NCBI GenBank assembly: GCA_002633005.1
Contig: NMRA01000024.1
Coordinates: forward strand, 891,786 to 955,785
Source: Phoronis australis
Lineage: Eukaryota > Phoronida > Phoronidae
DNA: 64,000 nucleotides
Direction: 5' to 3'
Shown here: positions 14,201-30,700 of the stretch, one piece after another
Numbering within the stretch: the stretch's first letter is position 1
Layout of the letters: each line of letters begins with the position of its first letter
Position numbers and translations under genes: made by a program
Notes under the pieces: model-generated
Seen by the model: only the letters and a program-made list of their open reading frames with translations
Database searches by the model: none
What the model was told of the DNA's origin: nothing

Positions 14201-15206
14201 ACTCCACAATCAGCAGAAACACTATTCGTCAGGTATTGGGTATTGTATCAGATGGTCGAGTCTATTTGACTTGGGCCTACATGTAAACATTACTTAACAG
14301 TAGTAGGAGAACAACTGCTCTGCATTAACAGTTCTGGTTGTATTTATTGATTGCCAGTTGCACCTGTCTGTAGCCCAGGTAAATCTCCTGATAGCAATGG
14401 CACTGATTGTATTTACAGCTTACTAGCGAACTGAACACTGTCCTCCTAAGGAGAGGCCCAAAATGTCAAAGTAAAAACTGAATCCTTGATGTTTCAGATC
14501 AGGATATCAATTCTGAAATACATTTAAATGAAACTAGAAATCTAATTTTTAACACTACAAGTTCAGAACTGTTCTACTTTCAAGATGGTTACAGTGATTC
14601 AAAACGGGTTTTCCGTTTGTCAATTTTCAAAAATTGTATTGCATTATAATTACTTTTCAGATTAGGCATTGTGTATTGTGGCACCTTATGCCAAAATGGA
14701 ATCCTTTATACATTACATCTCATTGTAGCATCCCTTTTACAAAAATATATACAATGAAAGTTTCAGTCAACTGTAAAAGATGTGAGCTATCCTATAGTTT
14801 ATGGTCCAAATTCTATAGTTTATGGTCCAAATTCTATATCTAGACTCAGCTATAACGAAAAGTAAACGGGACCTAAGCTATTTTTTAACATTCTTGATCC
14901 TTAAGCCATGACTACTATTAGTACACCATAACCACAGAGCTTGACTATATATCACTGACATTATCTAAAGTTCAATAGAGTCATAAAAGCTGCAGCTTCA
15001 TATATTATGCATGGCACTGAGACCTCTTATCCATCAGTATTGCTCTACCACTAATGAATACTTGTTAGCTCACCTGTAATGTATTACAGGTAAGTCTTTA
15101 AAACAAACACTCAGACGAGTTTCACATCACAAGTGAAACAAAGCAGGGTGGAAGCACACAGTTTCACCATCAAAATTGCTAACTACAACACCACTGCGAA
15201 ACTCAC
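11220..15206. other. gene-less stretch
   Basis: No domain-bearing frame was found. A tandem 22-bp duplication occurs at about 14793-14838. A short minus-strand frame at 12101-12186 follows a good acceptor and ends in a hydrophobic stretch, but no partner exon with a matching phase was found. Confidence 0.5.
14793..14838 (+). repeat. 22-bp tandem duplication
   Basis: Two adjacent copies of a unit containing AGTTTATGGTCCAAATTCTA. No function is apparent. Confidence 0.85.
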
Positions 15207-15402
15207 CTTCAAGTTCGATGACAAGCTCCCTTGATTTTCTTTGTTTTCTGTATCAGTCTCAACAGATCCATTCAAAAGCGCCGCGTTGACATTCAATACC
15301 AAACAGTTGTTCTTTGTTATAACATGTTTTTGTTCCGCACACATTGCCAAATTATCGTCCACGACCATACCATGTGTCGGAGCGGGACTTTCCATGGTCA
15401 TT
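15207..15402 (-). CDS. orphan exon, probable first coding exon of an unidentified gene
   Basis: Minus strand. ATG at 15401 opens a 65-codon frame (starting MTMESPAPTHG, containing TDTENKENQGS) that runs into a strong donor: exon end ...TTGAAG, then GTGAGT at 15206. An AG immediately 5' of the exon (GGCTGTAG) could be an acceptor, in which case the first exon base is 15402. The frame leaves the exon in phase 0. The acidic/polar composition and lack of a signal peptide suggest a cytosolic or nuclear protein, but I recognise no domain. Downstream exons (lower coordinates) were not found with confidence. If real, the gene is transcribed leftward, head-to-head with the sulfotransferase start 2 kb away. 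Confidence 0.4.
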
Positions 15403-15708
15403 CTACAGCCGTACAGGTAATTCAATGTTTTCAATCCAATCAAAGTCAATATTCAAATAACCATCCGAAATCTGATGATGAAGTCTAATAGCTTATTACC
15501 GTTAACACCAGGTAGGAACTTTCAGAAGGCCAGGTGTGACTCTTTTATAGTCTAGTATTTCGCATGACACAAGCGCTGTGTACAAGAAACACGCAACAAC
15601 TCGGCAGTGAATGAAAACAAACTGACCGCACTGTACCACCTATAAAATAATAACTCGTAGACACGCGCTGGTATTCAAACAACCCCGGATGACACCGCAC
15701 TCTAATCT

Positions 15709-15725
15709 GCGCCATCTGCTGGTCG
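15709..15725 (-). promoter_or_regulatory. CTCF-like motif 3
   Basis: On the minus strand the sequence reads CCAGCAGATGGCGC, a strong match to the CTCF core. Its orientation opposes the two plus-strand motifs 4.7 kb to the left, giving a convergent arrangement. Confidence 0.4.
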
Positions 15726-21965
<6,240 letters not shown>

Positions 21966-22515
21966 TGCTGGATGCCCAAACACTTTGTGCATTATACCAG
22001 GAAGTCATTACTAGGAGTTAATGACTTTCTGGTAATACTAATACTGCCACAATAAGAAACCGCTCTACATCCAAAACAAATGAAAGCGCCCAACAGAGCG
22101 ATACCTATGAAATTGAATTAGGATGACGATAATGATGATGAAGACGGTTCCTTGTCTCCCCCGTGCGTCCTGCGCCTGTACATAGAAAATTTTAAACCGC
22201 GGAGCATTGGCTCTGGTAAAGCCAAAATTAGGCAATGATGTTCTCACATGCGTCATCTATTGCTCAAGAACTATAAACTCCCAGTTATTTTTCAATGTAT
22301 GTTCGTACATTTATTAAGATTTACAATAACATGATACAAAAACCATTACACAAAAGACAAATCATTAGATTTAGATACTGACGAGATAGTTAGTACAATG
22401 TTAACATTTCACGACGATCTCATGAGAAACACTAGGTGTGGTGATGCGCGCACAAACAAGAACCAAGACAACGCGTAAACTGACGAATGAAATCAATTTA
22501 ATCAACATCAGTAAC

Positions 22516-22521
22516 AATAAA
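22516..22521 (+). promoter_or_regulatory. possible polyadenylation signal of the sulfotransferase
   Basis: AATAAA 551 bp after the stop codon. It is a plausible 3' end, but other variants cannot be excluded. Confidence 0.35.
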
Positions 22522-23019
22522 ACATGGATGAATTCCAATTAAAATAGTAATCCACAAGCAAAGGATTAATTCTGACTTCAAAATAAAGAAAACCATTCGC
22601 CGGCGGCAACCATGACTCGAACCCAAGTCTCAGAACTACTCGTAGTATAAGACTGCATTTCAACCTGTTCAACCTGTTGGCTCAAAATGAAAACAGAATT
22701 AATTTTCACTCCAATAAAACTGGACCCATAAAATTCCTTACCGTGATAGAACTCTAGCAAAAGCATCGAAACCACAAGCGGCTAATAGAAACGCTTCAGA
22801 ATTTATTGGGGAAGGCTAATCAAAATCTGAATTCGAAAATGACGCCTGTATGAATTTCCTGCGAATTGTTCTGCTGGCACATTTTCGCAACAATTCAAGA
22901 TCGGACATGCCTGCAAATGGGCTTAAACCCTCAAAGCATTTCTGTTAAGAATTCAACATTGACATCTAAACACGGGCGATAAACAGCTTTAATCAACAAG
23001 AGCACATAACCTCAATTGA

Positions 23020-23097
23020 CATGGGCGGCGCAGCACTGAAAAATGTGGGGCTATAATAGCCCCCCTCCCCCCAGCCCCCTGTGGTGCGCGGCCCATG
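23020..23097. repeat. GC-rich imperfect inverted repeat
   Basis: CATGGGCGGCGCAGCAC at the left pairs with GTGGTGCGCGGCCCATG at the right (one-base gap, one mismatch), enclosing a C-rich spacer. It looks like a small hairpin element. Confidence 0.65.
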
Positions 23098-24283
23098 ATT
23101 AGTCATAACATAATAATATAACGCATGGTGAAGGAAGGAAATTCAACAATCTTATATGCCTTTAAAAACCTACCAAAGATTCCTGATTAAGAATAAAAAT
23201 AAGCGTTTTACAAATGGGTTATAGCTTAAAAATCTTGGAGCTACAAACATGTCACTGAAGGTTTCATACGATCTCAAAGTGATTTATTTCTAAACTCTCC
23301 AGGTTGTCTCAAAAGTATTTGAAGCCAGTGGCACCATGTTGAGCTCTAGTCCGCCCTCGGCTCGTTGCTCGTGATTTTTGAAAGAGGATACATGTTCACA
23401 CTAAAGTTGATAATAGTCCGGGAAATTCTGCTGTTGAGATTACGCAAAATATGACGAAAGGTTCGCTGTACCCATTAGACATTCGAGAGAACTGCCCATA
23501 ATGCTAAAAATTATATTTGGCTCCCGTCAATGGTTGTTTTGGAAATTGATGCGGTGATTCGGTAATTTTGTAAGTTGTTTATTTTTGAAGAAAAAATTCA
23601 CCTGGGGGTGGGATCTATTTTTTTACTCGGAATCGAACTCGAAAATACCTTTGTCATTCACCATTCTTCTGTAATAAAAACTGCAGATTATTATCTATTA
23701 TTGTGTGTTTGATTATACTATGGATGAAGCAAACTTCTTTGTAGTTCAACGTCGCACTTGGTAGCCCCTAGATTCGAGTTACTTATTTGAGATTTCTTGT
23801 AAAAACTCGAAGTTCGGAGTTCAGACTATCTAATTTATGGCTTTGATACTGGGGTCATCAAGTGCAAAACATGGTTACACAGTCGTCTACGTACACCATA
23901 ATATTGATTTTCTCGATCACAGAATGATAAACTCTTATCTTGAGTTCATAGCAAAGTAGAACGGAAAATGTTTTAACATCGAAATCAATTTTAAAAATTG
24001 ATTTCGAGTTCGATTTCGAGTAACAAGATTAGTTCCCTGCTCCAGATATCAGGCAAAAAGGTGCGACAATGCTCTTTTACTACGTTCAAACCCACTTTAG
24101 GGCTGCGATTGACTGTACTGACGTGCTGGTGTCAACGGCCGAGAAGGGAGTGACACGATTGTCTATATTGTAATGATTATCGCTGAGTTAAACAAGCCAC
24201 TTAGTTCAAAATTATGTTGAATCATGTGTTCGTGAGGCTTTTGAAAAGAGAAGATTAACTCTGTTCAAAATAGATGCAGGCCT

Positions 24284-24535
24284 GGGGCCCGTTCCAACAA
24301 AACTGACTTAGCTAAGACAAATCTTAAAATTTTTATTAAATTTTAAGGTAAAAGTGGAATTTGTCTCAAAACCATTTCAATAAAGAGATCTTAAGTATGA
24401 CTTAAGTGTTTGACATAAGTTTTGTCTTAATTTTGATTAACTTTCCGAATGTGCAAATTTCAAAGTTTGGAAGTTAAGACAAATCTTAAACTTAAGTCAA
24501 AAACGAACTTAAGTCAGTTTCTTGGAACAGGCCCC
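24284..24535. mobile_element. MITE-like element with terminal inverted repeats
   Basis: The left end GGGGCCCGTTCCA and right end TGGAACAGGCCCC are inverted copies differing at one position. Further inside, AAACTGACTTA is repeated in inverted orientation (TAAGTCAGTTT), with CTTAAGT palindromes between. At 252 bp with no coding capacity, this fits a non-autonomous DNA transposon. Target-site duplications were not clear. A TTTATT at 24332-24337 reads as AATAAA on the minus strand, about 420 bp past the stop of the mucin-like gene. Confidence 0.75.
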
Positions 24536-24756
24536 TGCTCTCTTACTTCAGTATAAGTTTTGAGCATCGTGTTTAGTTTCTAAAATCGAACGTCCATTGT
24601 TATCGTTCGTTGACGCGTGGGAAATGTTGACGAAACCTTGATGAAGCACTGCCCCGGCACCCACGTTACAGTGTACTTCTGGAGACATACATCCTACTTC
24701 AGCTGCGGGAACCAGTAAAAATGAAACAGACAAATCGGGGTACTGCAGCGACACCT

Positions 24757-27700
24757 TTAGTCCACATTGTAGTATTCATTTTTCGAACGACCGTGCTCCC
24801 AACTGCCGTAATCCTCCAGAGTTATGTAGGATGCCGTGCTTCTGTTCTTTCGTCTAAAAAATAAGAATGAAGAAATAATGGTATCATGCTTTAAAGATGG
24901 ATAGACTGAATACGAGGAAACTAATCCTACGAACTCTTAAAGGGACAGTTTCCCTTCTTTAGCTGTCAATGTTCAATTTTGAAGACGATGTTAATTGTTT
25001 TCGTGAGGGGGGAGAGATATTTAACCCAGTTGAAGGCACGTCCTGCCAATCCCTTTCCATCTGGGAGAACTCCCGGGTTTGCATCACCAGGAACGTAATG
25101 CGTCGGGAAGGACAGCCGTGTGTATCGTAAACTGCCAGCTGAGGGTCCAGTTATATTCAAGATAAACGCGTTCACTTTTTGAGTGCATTCATGGTTTTCG
25201 CCCATTGGCTCTCGTTGGTTTCGCAGTATGACAGGGGTAGAGTGCTCTACGCTTCATTCGTTGACCTCACTCGTTATCTTATCATGACATCGGGTTATCA
25301 CTAAAAACTTCTTAAAATAGCTTATCAATATTAGTTAATTGTCGTCCATTTTCATCACAGCCATTTTACTGCTTAAATTTTATTTCAGGAAGGGAGCGGG
25401 ACGCATATTTAGTTTCTTTGATTGTGAAATTTCCTGGATGGATAAGGATTTTACAGTTCAAGATTTTTATGATTTGCTATCAATTTGAACTTAAAAAGAA
25501 CTTCGAAACCATCAGCGTATCAGAGTTTACTGAGTTTGGCTCCCGAATTCGAACCTATGCATGGCCTATCACTTGAGTCGATTGCGGAGACAGAATCTTT
25601 TCTATGCAAGGAATGATTAAGAGTACGAGACTGGTTTCACGAGTGTAATAGGCCTACTTCGAGTCGATTTTCGTTTTTTCTGCCAACAAGGCGAAACACA
25701 GCTTTAATTGTAAACGGTTCATGATAGCGACTGTTGATATAAGCACGTCACAACAATAACAGTAAAATAACAATGGGAATGTAAAAACTGCTAAAATTAA
25801 AAAGAAGAATTATGATAACAGTAACAGCACACGGGATGGTAAAAAATGACAAGTGAGCCATTTGTATATACCTGAGCAGATTTTTTCATAAAGTATTTTG
25901 TTGATGTCATGAAGAACGTATCGTTCGCAACGCATTGTTACCGGAGGATCAGACAACTTTCCTACATTTGAATGCTAAGTAGATGCCACACATATAAATT
26001 ACAACCGCCCGTACTCTACATTGGCCTTCTTTTACTGAACTCGGTCAAACCGTGACTTGTTTGCTTCCTGTTTATTTCATCAAATGGGTTAATTTACACA
26101 ACATGGACTGGTTTTCTGAATTTGCTTTGATGTGGCGAGCTTGTAAGTTCGTCTAAGATAGATCGAACTCTTGAGTTGTGTGGACCAAGAAAACCTACAG
26201 GAGCTCGCATCGTGTTACAATATGGTAAAAAAACAGGAATATCCTTTTAAAAGTTTACTATGATGACGCCGAAATTTCTGCATTTAACATAAAATTAAAA
26301 TGGACCTATATTTCACTTAAAGACACCGTTTTGATAGGGCTGTCCAACCCTTCCAAAACAAGGCCGCTTCATCGCATGGTATAAACCTACTGCTATCGTT
26401 AGACGAAAAACTTCGAGACCAGTTTGTTAGAGTTCACCATGGGTTTCGCCTTTAAAGGAAACAAATCATTATATTTGTGAACGTAGTTCTGGTCAACATA
26501 CTAAGATTTTCTTACTAAAAAATGTATTTTGTTTTGTGTTTTAGTCTATTTCCATGCAAACCAAATTCACATTCACATTCACAAAAATATCCACTCCTCA
26601 AACCGTACATGTGACGTGGTGTGCAAGTTCAAAAATGGCAGCCGTGGCGGCCATCAGTCCAGTCGTATTTCCTTGATTTCCCGTTTCGATACATGTGCTC
26701 AATGGCCAAGTCGTCCGATGATTTTCGATCCCAGCCCCGGTACAACAGCAATTTGTCAACAATTATGCCAAATTTAGATGTAAACGTTGATAAAACTTTT
26801 CCGTTTTGGAATGATTGTAAGTTTTGTTTTTATAACAATGTACCCTGAAGGCTCAAAATACTTTTCACAATGAATAAAATATGCCATGATAAAAGCAAAA
26901 CTCACCTTTAAGGCCTAAAGTAAATGCTTTTCTAAGAATTTTGTAAGCGACATGAAATAGGTCATTGTGAATAATCTTTGCGAAAATATTTACCCACCTA
27001 TGCATGAAGTAGATAAATCCGAAGACGAAGAAAGCTAAAAGTGGGATGCAGATTCCTAGCGCAACTTTGCCCCCAAGAGTCAACGTGTCTCCACCGCTGG
27101 AATTGTCAATAGTTGGCGATGGCCCTGAAGGGTTGACAATGTAGGTCCCAGTTGTTGCAACTGGCGAGGTTTTGTCACCCGTCGAAATCGGTGACGACGT
27201 CGCATTGGGAACATCAGTCGTAGACACCGATGTTGGCGATGTTTTTTTGCTCGTATTTGATGTCGTTTTTGAAGAAGAAACAGGCGTCGGACGTAATGTT
27301 TTGATACTTGTTTTAGTCGTAGACTTAGTCGGAGTAACTGAGGAAACAGGCGTCGAACTTGATGTTTTGATACTTGTTTTTGTCGTAGACTTAGTCGGAG
27401 TAACAGAAGAAACAGGCATAGAACTTAATGTTTTGGTACTTGTTTTTGTCGTAGACTTAGTCGGAGTAACAGAGGAAACATGCGTAGAACTTGATGTTTT
27501 GGTACTTGTTTTTGTCGTAGACTTAGTCGGAGTAACAGAGGAAACAGACGTCGAACTTGATGTTGTGATACTTGTTTTAGTCGTAGACTTAGTCGGAGTA
27601 ACAGAGGAAACAGGCGTCGAACTTGATGTTGTGATACTTGTTTTTGTCGTAGACTTAGTCGGAGTAACAGAGGAAACAGACGTAGAACTTGATGTTTTGG

Positions 27701-30700
27701 TACTTGTTTTTGTCGTAGACTTAGTCGGAGTAACAGAGGAAACAGGCGTCGAACTTGATGTTGTGATACTTGTTTTAGTCGTAGACTTAGTCGGAGTAAC
27801 AGAGGAAACAGGCGTCGAACTTGATGTTGCGATACTTGTTTCTGTCGTAGACTTACTTGGAGTAACAGAGGACACAGGTGTCGAACTTGATGCTTTGGTA
27901 CTTGTTTTAGTCGTAGACTTACTCGGAACAACAGATGTATTAGAAAGTTGAGAAGAGGTTTTGGCACTCATGGTAGAGGGCGCTGTTGTTTTCGTGGTAC
28001 TTTTTGTTGTGATACTGGATGATACTGATGTTGTGCCCGGAGTGGGCGATCTGCTTGTTGACGTCGATGGATTGGAAGTAGGTGTGGTGCTTGCTGTACT
28101 CTTGGTGGCTGCCAGCGTCGATGACCAGGTGGTGGTTGTACTTGGCGAGGGTGAACCTCTCGATGGAATTGCATTCGAAGTAGGTTGCGTGCTTTTGGAC
28201 TGAACTGCGCTGACTAAAAATAAAATGCACACCAATAAATGAAAAATACGCTTTTCATTTTTTGCACCAGATTACAAAACAAAACAAGTTTCTCATAATA
28301 GGATAATATCACTTTGAAAATTACAACCGTCTTTGTGTTTGTCTAATTTTTTGGGAAAAGTGAATGTCAGAGTTATTTGTTGTCCAGTTTGTGGCGCATT
28401 AGTAGAATTTCGTTAAATCAGTTTAAAATTCTGTTTTAAATTCTGTTTAATTCTAAAAGGTGATGTCGCACTGAACAAGCATCATTTGGGCACTCAAATA
28501 ATTTCTAATATGGATAAGGAAGAATTTTAGTGATCTATAATATGATGACTATTGTCAATGCTGGTAAAGTCTTAGGGAGTTAATCTACAAAAAAAGAACA
28601 TATGTCAACCAATTATGAACGTTACCAGTAAGACTTTGAAAAAATCGCATTTGCTAATAAGAACCCAAAAGACGGCTGTGGTGGAAGCGTTGATAAGTCG
28701 ATAATGTTTTCGAAATAGAATTAAAATGATGTCTAAATCCAGGAATTTAAAAAATAAACACAAAAGTGTATTTGAATAAATGAGTAAGATTGTTTCCTCA
28801 CGATCGTAAGACTTTGGATACTTACAGGTAAATGGTTACACTTACAGGTAATCCGCTACACTTCACTACAGGTAATCTGTAAGTATGCGTACCTACCCTA
28901 CTCCCCTAATCTCCAAGAAATTGAACAAATGAACGTAATACATGTACGTGTTTAGTGAAAAATTATTTATAGAATTTCAGATGAGCTTTCCCAGTTCGGT
29001 GAAAACACTCTGTTTTGAAGAAACGGTTTGTCAAAAAACAAGAGTCATAAAATAATTGATTTCGATAGTACAGGTCGACGACATCATAAACATGGCTTAC
29101 GTTTGAGACGTTAAGAGAAGTGACTAGGACCCCTTTACGTGGATCACATTGGTACGAAGATTAATTGAGCTTGTTCTTGAATTCGTTCCTGTGTAGTTTA
29201 CTGAAAATGTTCAATGCAGTCATGGTTTGGGGCATTAATGCTCTCTACCTAATATGCAAATGTCGAAAGACGTTACTCAAACTGACGCGTCGAGCAATGT
29301 CTGAAATCATTCCAAGCCATGAAAACAATGGATTTCCGTCGCCAAGCATAACGTTCACGGCGACCGATTTTGACCGAAATTGTGAGTAACAGCCTAGCCT
29401 GACAGGCTGTATGAGGGTAAAGGTCAGATCCTCCTACAAAAGTTTTCTAAAATGTAGCGACATGCTCCGGCCGCTAAGCGTACACCATTGTCAAGCTTTA
29501 GTCAGAGAATGGATACATTTACTACACTGCGTGTATCGTAACCGACTAAAGCGACGTCTTTCGTGAAAATGACACAGATACAATGCAAAGGAAATTCCAA
29601 AACACGCAAAAATACCAGAACAGGATTGGCTAACAATCATCGAATCACAATTCAGTGTAACAGTGTCAACGACCCATGGGAAACCTGTGCATTGGGTGAG
29701 GGCGTTTCTGAAGACCGAATGTAAATGGCTTCATGCAGTTTCAAGCGATAGCGATAAGTATCATTGTCAATGATCGTAAAGGTGTGTTTCTCAGCGGCCT
29801 CTCTACTAACAGCCTTGTTTTCCAGGTGTCTATTACATATATGAATTCATATCGCTAACTAGGTGTTCCTTCAGCCTTATATTCGAGTGGTGAGTTGTCT
29901 CACCAATATAAGTTACTTGACAACAGCTACACTCAAATTTATACACTACATGGGATTTTAGAGCGAAATGGATCTTATCCAAGTAGGCTTGCAACCTTGC
30001 ACGACTTTTAAGTCGTGCAAGGTTGTTGACGGTTGTTCGGCTTGTATTTAAAAATACAAGCCGAACAACCGTCATTTGCAATTAAACCTCAATGACAATA
30101 ATGAAATCGAGTACGATGTGCGTATAAAATATGAAAATACGGGAAAAGGCGACAAACGATTCCATCATCGGAGCCTCTTCCAAAAGGGGTTTCCCGCAAC
30201 TTGACAGTATATATAACTTCACAAATGCAGGAAAAGAGTGGCATCTGATTCTATCATGCGGCCCTCTTCTGACACCGGTATGAAAGCACCATTTCGAAAT
30301 GCAGGAAACAGTGACAACTGATTGTAAAGTCGGGGGCCGCTAACATGACGAGATGAGCAATTTCACAAAACGAAGAAAAGAACGTGACTTTATTCCATCA
30401 TCAGGGTCCCCCTTGAATACAAAAACTTATTTCATTTTCAAAATATGATACCCCCGTCAGGACGCCCCTTTAATGTAGATTGATATACGTAATCTTCAAG
30501 AAAAGGAAGGTCACTAAAATATTATGAGCCGAAAATGTTCAATGACGATTTCGTGGTAACGATGCTGTATTGGGTTTTTCACACATTCGTGTTTTATGAT
30601 GCCGACACCACATTAGGAATTGTAAGAAATTTCATACAGAGCACACATGTATTCGAATGTGAATTGTGTTCCTTTTCTCAGTTTCTTGGAAATCAGTGTA

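Larger units (their letters stand above)
21966..24283. other. intergenic stretch between convergent genes
   Basis: 3' flank of the sulfotransferase and of the convergent mucin-like gene. No further gene is supported. A small GC-rich inverted repeat lies at 23020-23097. Confidence 0.6.
29652..30081 (-). mobile_element. Penelope-like retroelement remnant (GIY-YIG end)
   Basis: Minus strand. The frame from 30081 contains LKSHVVYKFECSCCQ, VTYIGET and IRLKEHL, the layout of the GIY-YIG endonuclease domain that ends Penelope-like elements: a V-Y-x-F/Y-x-C-x-x-C lead-in, then Y-I-G-x-T and R-x-x-E-H. The frame stops at 29833. In another frame the sequence resumes with HTFTIIDNDTYRYRLKLHEA and a short tail ending at 29652, which resembles the C-terminal block after the endonuclease (L-K-x-x-E-A-x-x-I). 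The stop and frameshift show it is dead. No reverse transcriptase part is visible, so it is a 3'-terminal fragment. It sits in intron 1 of the mucin-like gene, in the same orientation. Confidence 0.85.

Noticed and set aside
22590-22690. tRNA-like B-box (GGGTTCGAGTC on the minus strand)
   Set aside because: The flanking bases do not form a T-arm or acceptor stem and no A-box is placed correctly. It could be a decayed SINE, but that cannot be supported.
24548-24754. 68-codon minus-strand frame just past the mucin-like stop codon
   Set aside because: It lies in the 3' UTR in a different frame; reaching it from the exon 3 acceptor crosses a stop, and the alternative frame gives a sensible cytoplasmic tail.
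27172-27951. 260-codon plus-strand open frame, Val/Asp/Glu/Leu-rich, antisense to the mucin-like exon
   Set aside because: It is the complement of the 66-bp repeat; a period divisible by three keeps all frames open. No start context, splice sites or domain support it, and the minus strand gives a coherent protein.
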